Source of the DNA: Streptomyces regalis | Lineage (GTDB): Bacteria > Actinomycetota > Actinomycetes > Streptomycetales > Streptomycetaceae | Assembly: GCF_001509475.1 (NCBI RefSeq) | Contig: NZ_LLZG01000081.1 | Span: 62,001-126,000 of the forward strand | Reading direction: 5' to 3' | DNA length: 64,000 nucleotides | Shown: piece after piece, positions 1 to 12,507 of the stretch | Layout: every line of letters starts with the position of its first letter | Position numbering within the stretch: position 1 is the stretch's first letter | Program-made: the position numbers and the translations under genes | Notes under the pieces: model-generated | What the model saw: the letters and a program-made list of their open reading frames with translations, nothing else | Database searches by the model: none | Told to the model about the DNA's origin: nothing

Positions 1-1664
1 CCGGCTACCCGGCGCAGCAGCAGCCCGAGTACCCGGCGGCGCAGGCCGGACAGCCCGCCCCGGTCGACCCGCGCCAGGCGCCTCAGCCCGCACAGCCGTA
101 TCCCGGACAGCCGCACCCCGGACAGCCCCAGGCCGCCGGGTACGGCTACCCGCAGCAGCCGCCCCAGGCCGGACAGCCGCAGGCGGACGGATACGGCTAC
201 CCCCAGCAGCCGCAGCAGCCCGCACAGCCCGGCTACGGCTACCCGCCCCAACCGGGCGGTTACGGCTACCCCCAGCCCGCGCAGCCGCAGCAGCCCGCAC
301 CCCAGCAGCAGCCCCCGGCCCAGCCCCAGCAGCAGGCTCCGCAGCAGCAGGCACCCCAGCAGAACCCCGCGGTGCCGCCCGCCGCCTACGGCAACCAGGG
401 CCAGGGCAACCAGGGTTGGACCGCCCCGCCCGGCCCCCAGGCCGGTCCCGGCGCTCCCCAGCAGCAGCAAGCCGCGCCCGGAACCCCGCTCGGCTACAAC
501 GCCGCCGTGGAGCTCTCCTCCGACCGACTGCTGCGCAACCAGCCCAAGGCCCGCAAGAACAACCAGGCCCCGTCCCGGTTCAAGCTCGGCGCCAAGAAGG
601 AGCAGGCGGAGCGGGAGCGGAAGCTGGGTCTGATCCGTACGCCGGTGATGTCCTGCTACCGGATCGCGGTGATCAGCCTCAAGGGCGGCGTCGGCAAGAC
701 CACGACGACCATGGCGCTCGGCGCCACGCTCGCCACCGAGCGTCAGGACAAGATCCTGGCGATCGACGCCAACCCGGACGCCGGCACCCTCGGCCGACGG
801 GTCCGGCGCGAGACGGGCGCCACCATCCGTGACCTGGTGCAGGCGATCCCGCAGCTGCACAGCTACATGGACATCCGCCGTTTCACCTCGCAGGCGCCCT
901 CCGGTCTCGAGATCATCGCCAACGACGTGGACCCGGCGGTCTCCACCACCTTCAACGACGAGGACTACCGCAGCGCGCTCGACGTGCTGGGCCGGCAGTA
1001 CCCGATCATCCTTACGGACTCGGGCACCGGTCTGCTCTACAGCGCGATGCGCGGAGTCCTGGACCTCGCCCACCAGTTGATCATCATCTCCACCCCTTCG
1101 GTGGACGGCGCGAGCAGTGCCTCGACCACGCTCGACTGGCTGTCGGCGAACGGCTTCGCCGATCTCGTCCAGCGGTCGGTCACCGTGATCTCCGGTGTCC
1201 GCGAGACGGGCAAGATGATCAAGGTGGAGGACATCGTCGCGCACTTCGAGACCCGTTGCCGCGGTGTCGTCGTGATCCCGTTCGACGAGCACCTCGCGGC
1301 GGGCGCCGAGGTGGACCTCGACATGATGCGTCCCAAGACCCGCGAGGCCTACTTCGACCTCGCGGCCCTCATCGCCGAGGACATCGCGCGGACGCAGCAG
1401 GGCTTCGGCAACCCGAACATGCAGTACCAGCAGCAGCCCCAGCAGGGGTACGACCAGCAGCCCCAGCAGGGCTACCCGCAGCAGCAGCCGCCGCAGCAGC
1501 CCTACGCCCAGCCCGGCGGCGCCCCGCAGCCGGGTCAGGGCTGGGGGCAGCCGCAGCAGCCCGCACCGGGCCAGGGCTGGCAGCAGCAGGCGCCGCCGCC
1601 CCAGGATCCGCAGCAGGGCCAGCCGCAGCAGGGGGCCGTACCGCCCGGCTGGACGCAGCAGTAG
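1..1664 (+). CDS. MinD/ParA-like ATPase flanked by Q/P/G/Y-rich tails (5' partial)
   Basis: The frame is open from base 3, so the true start lies outside the window. The first ~190 visible residues are low-complexity Pro/Gln/Gly/Tyr. A deviant Walker A (KGGVGKTTT, bases 681-707) then opens a MinD/ParA/CobQ-type ATPase domain, with the switch Asp in [12 protein letters not shown]. The last ~80 residues are again Gln/Pro/Gly-rich. Proteins of this kind (EspI-like) border type VII (ESX) secretion clusters in actinomycetes, and from memory the S. coelicolor orthologue sits at such an edge. A role in ESX secretion is therefore an inference; no other ESX gene is in the window. The ATPase call is firm. 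The gene converges on ribF across a shared terminator. Confidence 0.85.
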   Translation, partial: GYPAQQQPEYPAAQAGQPAPVDPRQAPQPAQPYPGQPHPGQPQAAGYGYPQQPPQAGQPQADGYGYPQQPQQPAQPGYGYPPQPGGYGYPQPAQPQQPAPQQQPPAQPQQQAPQQQAPQQNPAVPPAAYGNQGQGNQGWTAPPGPQAGPGAPQQQQAAPGTPLGYNAAVELSSDRLLRNQPKARKNNQAPSRFKLGAKKEQAERERKLGLIRTPVMSCYRIAVISLKGGVGKTTTTMALGATLATERQDKILAIDANPDAGTLGRRVRRETGATIRDLVQAIPQLHSYMDIRRFTSQAPSGLEIIANDVDPAVSTTFNDEDYRSALDVLGRQYPIILTDSGTGLLYSAMRGVLDLAHQLIIISTPSVDGASSASTTLDWLSANGFADLVQRSVTVISGVRETGKMIKVEDIVAHFETRCRGVVVIPFDEHLAAGAEVDLDMMRPKTREAYFDLAALIAEDIARTQQGFGNPNMQYQQQPQQGYDQQPQQGYPQQQPPQQPYAQPGGAPQPGQGWGQPQQPAPGQGWQQQAPPPQDPQQGQPQQGAVPPGWTQQ

Positions 1665-1679
1665 CCCGTGAACCACGAA

Positions 1680-1712
1680 GGGCGGCCGGTGCCTTGGAGG
1701 CACCGGCCGCCC
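1680..1712. terminator. Bidirectional intrinsic terminator
   Basis: A perfect 14-bp stem (GGGCGGCCGGTGCC) with a 5-nt loop lies between the convergent ATPase gene and ribF. It is positioned to end both transcripts. There is no long T-tract, which is usual in Streptomyces. Confidence 0.75.
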
Positions 1713-1746
1713 TTCGGCGTCGTAGGAGAGTCGGTCGTAGGACCGG

Positions 1747-2694
1747 CTACTCGGCCGCCGCGATCAGCTCCCGGCAGCGCTTGACGTCCTCGGCCATCTG
1801 CTCCAGCAGGGCCTCCAGCGAGTCGAACTTCGCCTGGCCGCGGACGAAGGCGAGGAAGTCGACGGCGACGTGCAGGCCGTACAGGTCCAGGCCCACGCGG
1901 TCGATCGCGTACGCCTCCACCGTGCGCTCGGTCCCGTCGAACTGCGGGTTCGTGCCGACGGAGATCGCGGCCGGCATCACCTCGCCCTGGGCGTGCAGCC
2001 AGCCGGCGTAGACGCCGTCGGCGGGGATGGCGGTGTGCGGCAGGGTCTCGACGTTGGCGGTCGGGAAACCGAGCTCTCGCCCGCGCTGAGCACCCCGTAC
2101 GACCACGCCCTCCACGCGGTGCGGGCGGCCCAGGATCTCGGCGGCGCCGGTGACGTCGCCCTCGGCGACCAGGCGCCGGGTCAGGGTCGAGGAGAACGGC
2201 TGCCCGCCGCCCGCCTCACCGCTCACGTACAGGTCGACGACCTCGACCTCGAAGTCGTAGGTCTTGCCCTGGTCGGCGAGGAAGTCCACGTTGCCCGCCG
2301 CGCGGTGGCCGAAGCGGAAGTTGGGGCCCTCGACGACCGCCTTGGCGTGCAGCTTGTCGACCAGGACCTTGACCACGAACTCGGCCGGCGACAGCTTCGA
2401 GAACTCGGTCGTGAAGGGGAGGATCAGCACCGCGTCCACGCCCAGCTCGGCCATGAGGTCGGCGCGGCGGTGGTGCGGGGCCAGCAGGGGCGGGTGGCTG
2501 CCGGGGCGGACGACCTCGCTGGGGTGCGGGTCGAAGGTGACGACCACGGCGGGAACGCCCAGCTCGCGGGCGCGGTCCACGGCATGCCGGATGATCAGCT
2601 GGTGCCCGCGGTGGACCCCGTCGTAGGAGCCGATGGTGACGACGCTGCGCCCCCAGTCCTCGGGGATGTCCTCCAAGCCACGCCAGCGCTGCAC
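1747..2694 (-). CDS. ribF: Bifunctional riboflavin kinase / FAD synthetase
   Basis: Makes FMN from riboflavin and then FAD from FMN in the cytoplasm. The 315-residue length is normal for the two-domain enzyme. The N-terminal adenylyltransferase domain has GSYDGVHRGH (residues 22-31), FDPHP (~54-58), the EGPNFRFGH segment (~122-130) and an SSTLTRR motif (~168-174). The C-terminal riboflavin kinase domain (~185-310) has GRELGFPTANV and an NPQFDGTERTVE segment. It is downstream of, but separated by a hairpin from, the NTPase gene, and belongs to the same minus-strand run as truB. Confidence 0.95.
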   Translation of the reverse strand: MQRWRGLEDIPEDWGRSVVTIGSYDGVHRGHQLIIRHAVDRARELGVPAVVVTFDPHPSEVVRPGSHPPLLAPHHRRADLMAELGVDAVLILPFTTEFSKLSPAEFVVKVLVDKLHAKAVVEGPNFRFGHRAAGNVDFLADQGKTYDFEVEVVDLYVSGEAGGGQPFSSTLTRRLVAEGDVTGAAEILGRPHRVEGVVVRGAQRGRELGFPTANVETLPHTAIPADGVYAGWLHAQGEVMPAAISVGTNPQFDGTERTVEAYAIDRVGLDLYGLHVAVDFLAFVRGQAKFDSLEALLEQMAEDVKRCRELIAAAE

Positions 2695-2772
2695 TGTGCC
2701 TGCTCCTTGTCACAAACTCGTCGAACCCGTGTCCGCCTGTGCCTCAGACGCTCTTACGCAGGACTAAGGGTG

Positions 2773-2806
2773 CCATGCCGGGCGCCTCCGGCCCGCATCG
2801 GCATGG
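2773..2806 (-). terminator. Hairpin downstream of the NTPase gene
   Basis: Nested stem: CCATGCCG pairs with CGGCATGG, and an inner GGGC/GCCC helix lies around GCCTCCG. It begins ~35 nt after the stop of the large NTPase gene, so it probably ends that transcript before ribF. Confidence 0.45.
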
Positions 2807-2840
2807 GGGCTGTGACCGGGTGCACGTACGGATGCGCCGG

Positions 2841-5800
2841 TCATGCGGGAACTCGTACGCCGGCCAGGCTCTCGATCATCCGGCGGGTACTCGGCCCCAC
2901 CACCGTCGCCCACTCCTGCGGGGTGTCGGTCAGCCAGCCGGCGACACGCGCGGCGAAGCCGGGGACGTGGCGGCCGAGATCGACCAGCCCGCGGTCGAAG
3001 CGGGCCGCGCCGTCCGGGGTGCGGACGAGGAGCACGCCCGTGTGGTGGACGAGGTCGCGGAGGCGGCCGTCGCAGCGGTCGCCGCTCTGCCGGACGGTGG
3101 CGTGCAGGAAGGCGTCCAGCACGGCGGGACTGCGCTCGTGGTCCAGCATGTGGTCCAGGAGCTCGCGGCGCAGGGCGCGGGAGGCGGGGGTGCCGGCAGC
3201 GGCGAGTACGGCGGCGAGGGCGGCCCGCACCTCTTCAGGACCGCCGTCCAGCAGACCGGTGACCAGGGGGAGGAGTACGGCGCGGGCGGCGGGGCCGTGG
3301 TCGAGGCGCCGGTCGACGTACGCGGCCACGTCCTCGGCGGTCGCGGGGTGCCGCTCCACCGCCTCCCCCACGAGGGCGGCGACCCGGTGGGCGAGGCCGG
3401 GCGTGGTGGCGTCGGCGAGGGTGCGCAGCGCCGCTGAGGCGTCCGGTCGGTGCAGGCGCGCGCGGAAGGCGTCGAGGACCGGCTCGGGGTGTGTGGTCAG
3501 GGCGGTGACCAGGGCGCTGGGCGGGAGCTGCGGGTCGCCTTCCGCGAAGTGCCGTACGGCCTGCGGGAGATGACGGGAACGCGTGCTGGGGTCACGCACC
3601 AGCATGGCGAGCGCGCCGCCGTGCAGGGTGCAGTCGGCGGGGCGGTCGAGCAGGCCGAGGGCCGCGTAGCGCAACAGCTCGCGGTCGGCCTCGGTGCGGG
3701 CGTGGGGCGCGGCGCGCGGCCCGTACGCCACCGCGGCGACGCGTCGTGCGGGCCTCTCGTCGTGCGCCCAGCGGTCGACGGCTCGGCACATGGCGGACGG
3801 TTCCTCTTCGGCCAGCACGGCGAGCAGCTCGTCGGCCCGCCGGTGCGCGCTGTCGACCAGCGTCTCCGTGAGGTCGTCCAGCGCGCGGTTGCGGTGCGCG
3901 TACAGCAGGGCCTGGGCGGCGCCGGCGACGGTCGCGTGCGGGGTGGCGGGGAGGGGCCGGTCGTCGTCGAACCAGCGGGTGAGGTGGGGCTGTACGGCGG
4001 TGGGGGCGGCGGCGAGGAGACGGGACACGGCGTCGAGGTAGCGGGGCTGCCGGGGGGCTGCGGCGTCGGTCGGCGGGCCGTCGGCGAGGACGAGGCGGCG
4101 GAGCAGGTCGAGGCGCTCGCCGTCCGGGAGCGGCAGCGCGGTCCAGAAGTCGGGGCCGAGCTCGGGGGGCGCGCTGCGGTGCTGCCGGCTCCAGGCCACG
4201 ATCCGGTCGGTGAGGAGGTGCAGTACGTCCTGGTACGGCATCGCGTCGGGGACGCGCAGCAGGGTCTCGGCGAGGAGCCGGGCCGCCCACCAGGAGTGCC
4301 GGTCGGCGTCCAGGGCATGCATCAACTCCTCCAGGCGGACGGCGAGTTGACGGGCCCCCTGGTGACGTGGCAGCAGCAGGAGGGCCTGGACGACGGGGCC
4401 GATGCGGTGGTGCGGTACGGGCAAGGGGTGGGCGGCGTCGGGGTCGGTGCGGCGGCGGTGGACCAGGGCGTGCAGGGCCTCGTCGAGGTCGAGGTGCATG
4501 CCCTGGATCCAGTCGGCGAGTTCCTCGTGGGCGAAGCGGTAGCCGTTGCCGGCGGGGACGAGGAGGCCCTCGGTGAGGACGGCGGACGCCCAGCCGGTAC
4601 CGCTGCCGAGCCTCGCCGGGGCGGGGCCCCAGGGGAACACGGCCTCGAAGGACGCGCGGTCCAGCTCCCCCTGGCCGGGGCCGAGGCTGCGGCGGGCGGC
4701 CTCGTGGACCTGGCCGGAGACCTTGGCGGCGAGACGGCGCACGGCGGTGCCGCGCAGGCCGTTCTCGGCGGCGAGGCGGACGGCGATGCGCAGGCACATG
4801 AGGTCGAGGTGGGCGGAGAGGACGTCGTCGCGGTCGAGTCGGCGGTGAGGGGTGTCGGGGAGGGCGGCGCGGACCTCGCAGAGGAGGCGCAGGGTGAGGG
4901 GGTGGCGGGCGTCCGGGGTGGCCAGGGCGTCGTCGGGGATGCCGTAGCGGGCGCGGGCCTGGTGGGCCTCGTCGGGGGTGAGGTCGCCGAGCCGTACGCA
5001 GGGCGGGATGCGGCGGGAGTTCTCGCGCACCGCCCGGTCGGCGGAGCCGTACAGCACTTCCTCCGGGAACTCGGCCCCCGCTCCTTCCCAGTACTCCTCC
5101 CGGCACGCCACCACCAGCCGCGCCCCCGTCACCCGCAGCCACTCCGCCGTGCCCTCGGTCCACTCCGTGAGGCGGTGGGCCAGGACGGGGGGCATCTCCT
5201 CCGGGCCGTCCAGGAGGAGCAGCAGGGGGCGGCCGGTGATGCGGGAGAGGTGGGCCAGGTGTTCCGGGGTCGTGTCGCCCAGTGCGGCGGGGTCGCATGC
5301 GGCCGACGCCGCCACGATGCGGGCCGCCCGGGCCAGCGCCCTGAGCGCGGCGTCCGCCACCGAGGTGTCGTCGTCCTGCAGATCCGCGCCGCGCAGCCAC
5401 AGCGTGGGGGCGGGTTCCCGGCCCTGGTTGCGGCGGGCGGCGAGGGCCGCGAGTTCCGTCGTACGGCCGCTGCCCGGGGGCCCCACCAGGCCCAGGACGG
5501 CCGCCGGTCCCTCGGTGAAGGCCCTGAACTCCCTTGCCGGCCGCGCCCGTTCGACCGCGGTCACGGGCACGCCTCCCCCGGCGTCCGCCCGGCCCACACA
5601 GCCGTCCAGTGTCCCCGGCGGACCGTCCTGACCGACCGACGTGGCCGTCAGCTCCAGTACGCCCGCCAGGTTCAGGTCGGCGCCGTACGCCGGCACCGTC
5701 GCCGCGTTCTCGGCGAGCAGGTCGGCCAGCGGGCCGTCGGGACGTTGGCTCAGCGGCACGGCGAAGACGGCGTCGCGTTGGCCGGCCTGCAGGGCCGTGC

Positions 5801-6620
5801 CGAGGACGCCCACCACCGCGCTGGTCCCGGCGTCGAGCACGGGTCCCCCGGCCGCCCCGCCGCCCAGCCGCAGCGCGTCCCGGCCGGCCGTGCCGATCGC
5901 CAACTCCAGGGCGCCGTCGGGGAGATGGAAACGGTCCGTCGCCGTGTACGTCACGGTGGCCGCGCCCAGCACCCGCGCCTCCCGCCAGCCACCGGCCGCG
6001 ATCCGGACGTACGCACCGGTCTCGATCCGGTCCCGCACGCTCACCGGCAGCGGGTCGACGCCCAGGCCTTCGGTGCGTACGAGGGCCAGGTCCAGGGCCG
6101 GCAACGGGGTCACCGCACTCGCGGGCACCACACAACTGCGGTCGCCCTCGGCATGCAGGACCAGACGAGGCAGGCCCTCGACGACCTCGTGGCCGGTGAC
6201 GACCGTGCCGTGGTGGTCGGCCACGAAACCGAGACCGCGGGGCCGACCGGCCAGGTCGTGGATACGGACCAGGGCTGCGTCGCGGGCGGGGGCGCCGATT
6301 CCGTCGCCGTCCGGGGGTTCACTTGCGGGGCGATCACCGGTCACGCCCTGCCCCGCGAGGGCTTCCCCGTCCGGACGCTCGCCGCTCCGAGGCCCGCGCG
6401 CGTGGCGAGCAGGGTCGTCGTGGAACTGGGAGGAGCGTGGGCCCCGGGTGCCGGCGTCCTGCTCGGACCAGCTGATGCCGTCCGGCGTTACCCACGACCC
6501 CGATGAGTCCCGCAGGCCCTGCGCGCCCCGCGCCTCCCCCGCCGCCCACGTCCCGTCCGGCATCCCCGTCATCCCCGGCATCCGGCGGTCGCCGCCCGCC
6601 CGCGGACCCCGTCCCGCCAT
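2841..6620 (-). CDS. Large protein: degenerate trypsin-like domain + P-loop NTPase + helical repeats
   Basis: 1,259 residues from the ATG at 6620, chosen because GGGGAGG lies 7 nt upstream; a GTG at 6647 lacks one. Order: a low-complexity head (~1-110), then a trypsin-fold domain (~112-300) with a candidate His in TGHEVV (~H144) and Asp in ALDLAL (~D177). The expected GxSGGP serine motif reads GAAGGP, so the nucleophile is Ala (~257). A P-loop NTPase follows, with GPPGSGRTT (~380-388) having Arg where Lys is usual, and a Walker B LLLLLDGPEE (~D471). The remaining ~700 residues look alpha-helical and repeat-like. The architecture resembles STAND/NACHT-type signal NTPases with a protease-like N-terminal domain. 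Function unknown. No signal peptide or clear membrane segment. Confidence 0.85.
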   Translation of the reverse strand: MAGRGPRAGGDRRMPGMTGMPDGTWAAGEARGAQGLRDSSGSWVTPDGISWSEQDAGTRGPRSSQFHDDPARHARGPRSGERPDGEALAGQGVTGDRPASEPPDGDGIGAPARDAALVRIHDLAGRPRGLGFVADHHGTVVTGHEVVEGLPRLVLHAEGDRSCVVPASAVTPLPALDLALVRTEGLGVDPLPVSVRDRIETGAYVRIAAGGWREARVLGAATVTYTATDRFHLPDGALELAIGTAGRDALRLGGGAAGGPVLDAGTSAVVGVLGTALQAGQRDAVFAVPLSQRPDGPLADLLAENAATVPAYGADLNLAGVLELTATSVGQDGPPGTLDGCVGRADAGGGVPVTAVERARPAREFRAFTEGPAAVLGLVGPPGSGRTTELAALAARRNQGREPAPTLWLRGADLQDDDTSVADAALRALARAARIVAASAACDPAALGDTTPEHLAHLSRITGRPLLLLLDGPEEMPPVLAHRLTEWTEGTAEWLRVTGARLVVACREEYWEGAGAEFPEEVLYGSADRAVRENSRRIPPCVRLGDLTPDEAHQARARYGIPDDALATPDARHPLTLRLLCEVRAALPDTPHRRLDRDDVLSAHLDLMCLRIAVRLAAENGLRGTAVRRLAAKVSGQVHEAARRSLGPGQGELDRASFEAVFPWGPAPARLGSGTGWASAVLTEGLLVPAGNGYRFAHEELADWIQGMHLDLDEALHALVHRRRTDPDAAHPLPVPHHRIGPVVQALLLLPRHQGARQLAVRLEELMHALDADRHSWWAARLLAETLLRVPDAMPYQDVLHLLTDRIVAWSRQHRSAPPELGPDFWTALPLPDGERLDLLRRLVLADGPPTDAAAPRQPRYLDAVSRLLAAAPTAVQPHLTRWFDDDRPLPATPHATVAGAAQALLYAHRNRALDDLTETLVDSAHRRADELLAVLAEEEPSAMCRAVDRWAHDERPARRVAAVAYGPRAAPHARTEADRELLRYAALGLLDRPADCTLHGGALAMLVRDPSTRSRHLPQAVRHFAEGDPQLPPSALVTALTTHPEPVLDAFRARLHRPDASAALRTLADATTPGLAHRVAALVGEAVERHPATAEDVAAYVDRRLDHGPAARAVLLPLVTGLLDGGPEEVRAALAAVLAAAGTPASRALRRELLDHMLDHERSPAVLDAFLHATVRQSGDRCDGRLRDLVHHTGVLLVRTPDGAARFDRGLVDLGRHVPGFAARVAGWLTDTPQEWATVVGPSTRRMIESLAGVRVPA

Positions 6621-6677
6621 CGTCGAACCTCCCCGCCGCACGTCCACACGCCCATACGCCCGCGCCCTGTTTTTTCG

Positions 6678-6707
6678 ACGGTAGGGGCGATGTGATCAGT
6701 GGGACAA
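6678..6707 (-). promoter_or_regulatory. Possible promoter of the NTPase gene
   Basis: On the minus strand TTGTCC (6702-6707) and TACCGT (6678-6683) are separated by 18 nt, giving a leader of ~50 nt before the ATG at 6620. Recognised by eye only. Confidence 0.3.
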
Positions 6708-6823
6708 CTCGCGCTGCGAACGCGCCCCCTTCCGCTCCCTCGGTTCACTCCGAGCGCCTGCACGGACGGGTGAACAGGTAGGGGTCGCTGGATACACCCT
6801 AGGGGTGGGGGAACCGAGGGGGA

Positions 6824-6870
6824 CCGTGGAGCGGCGGGCAGAGGACCACCCCGTGACCGCCGCTCCACGG
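6824..6870 (-). terminator. Terminator downstream of truB
   Basis: Perfect 14-bp inverted repeat (CCGTGGAGCGGCGG / CCGCCGCTCCACGG) with a 19-nt loop, starting 48 nt past the truB stop. It likely ends the rimP-truB cluster transcript. The rest of the 6621-6917 gap holds the candidate promoter at 6678-6707 and nothing else recognised. Confidence 0.65.
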
Positions 6871-6917
6871 GCGGAGACCCGAAGGAGACCGGAAGGCCGA
6901 GCGCCTCGACCGGCCCC

Positions 6918-7823
6918 TCAGCCGAAGATGGCGAGGCTCTTCGCCTTGCCCTTGTGCTGCTCCACGAGCGCCAGGAAGCGGCCCTCGGGGTCGAAGACGG
7001 CGACGGGGCCGGTGCCCGCGTACTCGTCAGGCATGTCGAGGCGGACCCCGTTCGTGAGCAGACGGGCGCGCCTGACGTCCACGTCCCAGCGCGGGAACGC
7101 GGCCGATGCGGCCTCGGCGATCGGCATCACGGTGAGCTCCTGCTGGAGCTGGTCCAGGGTCTTGGCGGCGTCCAGCTTGTACGGGCCGACGCGGGTGCGG
7201 CGCAGCGCCGTGAGGTGGCCGCCGACGCCCAGGTCGGCGCCGAGGTCACGGGCGAGGGCGCGGATGTAGGTGCCGGAGGAGCAGACCACCGACACGACCA
7301 GGTCGAGGACCGCGGTGCCGTCGTCGGCGACGGCGTCCCGGACGTCGTACACCGAGAAGGAGGAGACGGTGACCGGCCGCGCCGGGATCTCGAACTCCTC
7401 GCCCTCCCGCGCCCGCTTGTAGGAGCGCACGCCGTCGATCTTGATGGCGCTGACCTTGGACGGCACCTGCATGATGTCGCCGGTCAGCTTGGCGATCCCG
7501 GCGTCGATGCCGTCCCGGGTGACCTTCGAGGCGTCGACCGACCCCGTGATCTCGCCCTCGGCGTCGTCGGTGACCGTGGTCTGGCCCAGGCGGATGGTGC
7601 CGAGGTACTCCTTCTCGGTCAGGGCCAGATGACCGAGGAGCTTGGTCGCCTTCTCGACGCCGAGGACGAGGACGCCCGTCGCCATGGGGTCGAGGGTGCC
7701 GGCGTGCCCGACACGGCGGGTGCGCGCGATGCCGCGCATCTTGGCGACCACGTCGTGCGAAGTGAAGCCCGACGGCTTGTCGACGATGACAAGGCCGTCG
7801 GGCGTGGTGTGCTTCTGCGTCAT
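6918..7823 (-). CDS. truB: tRNA pseudouridine(55) synthase
   Basis: Isomerises U55 of the tRNA T-loop to pseudouridine. 301 residues, normal for the family. The N-terminus has IVDKPSGFTSHD, and the catalytic motif GHAGTLDPMATG (39-50) carries the active Asp45. The IKIDGVRSYKRAREG and SSGTYIRALARDLG segments are also typical. The ATG overlaps the rbfA stop (ATGA), so the pair is translationally coupled. Confidence 0.96.
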   Translation of the reverse strand: MTQKHTTPDGLVIVDKPSGFTSHDVVAKMRGIARTRRVGHAGTLDPMATGVLVLGVEKATKLLGHLALTEKEYLGTIRLGQTTVTDDAEGEITGSVDASKVTRDGIDAGIAKLTGDIMQVPSKVSAIKIDGVRSYKRAREGEEFEIPARPVTVSSFSVYDVRDAVADDGTAVLDLVVSVVCSSGTYIRALARDLGADLGVGGHLTALRRTRVGPYKLDAAKTLDQLQQELTVMPIAEAASAAFPRWDVDVRRARLLTNGVRLDMPDEYAGTGPVAVFDPEGRFLALVEQHKGKAKSLAIFG

Positions 7824-8275
7824 TCCGCGGTGTCGCCGTCCGTCTCGTCCTCGGAGCCCGGCTTGCGGTACGGGTCCGCCTCACCGGCGTACTTCGCGCC
7901 CGCGGACACCTCGCGCACCTTCTCGTCGGACTGGCGCGCCTTGTCGAGGAGGTCGTCGATGGTCCGGGCGGTGTCCGGCAGGGCGTCGGCGACAAAGGTG
8001 AGGGTCGGCGTGAACTTCACGCCCGCGGCCGCCCCGACGGCCGACCGGAGCACGCCCTTGGCGCTCTCCAGTCCGGCAGCCGCGGCCGCCCGCTCCTCGT
8101 CGTCCCCGTACACCGTGTAGAAGACGGTCGCCTCCCGCAGGTCACCCGTGACACGAGTGTCCGTGATGGTGACGTGCGAGCCGATCCGCGGGTCCTTGAT
8201 CCCGCGCAGCAGCTTCTGGGCCACCACCTCTCGGATGAGGTCCGCCAGCCTTTTCGCCCGCGCGTTGTCGGCCAC
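7820..8275 (-). CDS. rbfA: 30S ribosome-binding factor A
   Basis: Assists 16S rRNA 5' processing and late 30S maturation. Single KH-type domain: ARAKRLADLIREVVAQ, IKDPRIGSHVTITDTRVTGDL, then a Ser/Glu/Asp-rich tail (~30 residues) seen in actinobacteria. I place the start at GTG 8275, because GGGAG lies ~8 nt upstream and the conserved sequence begins directly after it. A GTG at 8338 would add 21 unconserved residues with no good ribosome binding site. Length 151. The stop overlaps the truB start. Confidence 0.93.
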   Translation of the reverse strand: MADNARAKRLADLIREVVAQKLLRGIKDPRIGSHVTITDTRVTGDLREATVFYTVYGDDEERAAAAAGLESAKGVLRSAVGAAAGVKFTPTLTFVADALPDTARTIDDLLDKARQSDEKVREVSAGAKYAGEADPYRKPGSEDETDGDTAE

Positions 8276-8321
8276 TGGTCCGTCTCCCGTTCTCTTCTTC
8301 TGCGTTCTTGGCTGTTGGTCG

Positions 8322-8618
8322 TCAGTCGTCGTGGTCACCGTGGAAGCGCCGCCGTACCGACAGCAGTTCCACTTCGGGACGCCCGGCGACCAGCCGTTCG
8401 CACCGATCCAGTACGTCAGTGAGGTGCCCGGCGTCGCCGGACACCATGGCGATGCCGATCTCGGCCCGCCGGTAGAGGTCCATATGGTCCACCTCGGCCG
8501 CGCTCACCGCGTACTTGCGCTGGAGCTCGGCGACGATCGGGCGGACGACGGAGCGCTTCTCCTTCAGCGACCGTACGTCGCCGAGGAGGAGGTCGAAGGA
8601 CAGCGTCCCCACGTACAT
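8322..8618 (-). CDS. ylxP: DUF503 protein, YlxP-like
   Basis: A 98-residue protein with the DUF503 pattern: YVGTLSFDLLLGDVRSLKEKRS at the start, then AEVDHMDLYRRAEIGIAMVSGD. Members sit in the nusA-infB-rbfA cluster of Gram-positive bacteria and are proposed to help ribosome maturation; the molecular role is not settled. I use the ATG at 8618, where family similarity begins, instead of a GTG at 8696. It lies between infB and rbfA on the same strand. Confidence 0.85.
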   Translation of the reverse strand: MYVGTLSFDLLLGDVRSLKEKRSVVRPIVAELQRKYAVSAAEVDHMDLYRRAEIGIAMVSGDAGHLTDVLDRCERLVAGRPEVELLSVRRRFHGDHDD

Positions 8619-8788
8619 GAGTGCAACCGGTTCACCCGCCGGTACGGGATCGATGGTCCTGCCGGCCGTGCGGCCAGGGACATCAGAACCGTACAACGAA
8701 GGGGCCGGGCCGATCGACGGATATTACGCTCCGTGGACCGTGGAGCCCGGCGCCGGAATGCCATCGGACACGCTCCGCAAACGGCGCG

Positions 8789-8820
8789 CTGGCCGACAGG
8801 ACCGAAGTCCCGCCGGCCAG
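8789..8820 (-). terminator. Hairpin downstream of infB
   Basis: An imperfect 12-bp stem (10 of 12 pairs; CTGGCCGACAGG against CCCGCCGGCCAG) lies 16 nt after the infB stop. It could end or attenuate transcription into ylxP-rbfA-truB. Confidence 0.4.
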
Positions 8821-8835
8821 CACAAACCGTCGGCT

Positions 8836-11961
<3,126 letters not shown>

Positions 11962-12108
11962 TTCGCTCCTTTTAGGTCCGGGTTGCGTCCGGACCGTCGC
12001 TACTTCATGGGCGTACTCATCGCGTGCTCATCGAGTGCTCATCGCAATCTCGACCTACTTCCAACTCGCGGGGTACCAGGGCCGCACGGGGGTTCCGTAC
12101 GACGCGTC

Positions 12109-12405
12109 TTACGGTGTTGCCTGCTCAGCAACTGTTGTCTGCTCGACGTGCCGGCGCAACGCCTTTGTGTCGAGCGCTCCCGGGGCGCGCAACGCCCGCG
12201 TGAACGCCCGGCGGCGTACCGCCTGGTCGAGACAGACCAGTGCGGGGTGTACGTACGCACCCCGGCCGGGCAGCGTACCGCGAAGATCAGGGACGCATTC
12301 GTCCTCGATCGCCACGATGCGCAGCAGATCAGCCTTGGCCGCTCGCTCCCGGCACCCCACACAGGTGCGTTCAGGGCATGCGCGGATGCGTGTCCGGCCA
12401 GACAC
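12109..12405 (-). CDS. ylxR: YlxR-family nucleic-acid-binding protein (DUF448)
   Basis: A 98-residue member of the YlxR family, found between nusA and infB. It shows the family signature RTCVGCRE near the start, then LLRIV and LPGRGAYVHP. Structures in the family suggest RNA or DNA binding, and a regulatory role has been proposed in some bacteria. A GTG start at 12405 has GGGGAGG ~12 nt upstream. The 103 nt between it and nusA contain nothing else recognised. Confidence 0.88.
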   Translation of the reverse strand: MSGRTRIRACPERTCVGCRERAAKADLLRIVAIEDECVPDLRGTLPGRGAYVHPALVCLDQAVRRRAFTRALRAPGALDTKALRRHVEQTTVAEQATP

Positions 12406-12507
12406 CCTTAAGTCTACCTCCCCGTACCGACCTCACCCCTTTGGGGCAGGATTCGAACAGTTGCTGCGCGGTAACCTGACGTGATCTAAGCGACCTGCGG
12501 CCGGGAA

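Noticed and set aside
1500..1664. CAG/CAGCCG repeats as a possible microsatellite or CRISPR-like array
   Set aside because: They encode the Gln/Pro-rich tail of the MinD-like protein; units are irregular with no constant repeat and spacer pattern.
3450..6506. 1,018-codon plus-strand frame opposite the NTPase gene
   Set aside because: Antisense shadow; the minus-strand protein has recognisable domains and a good ribosome binding site.
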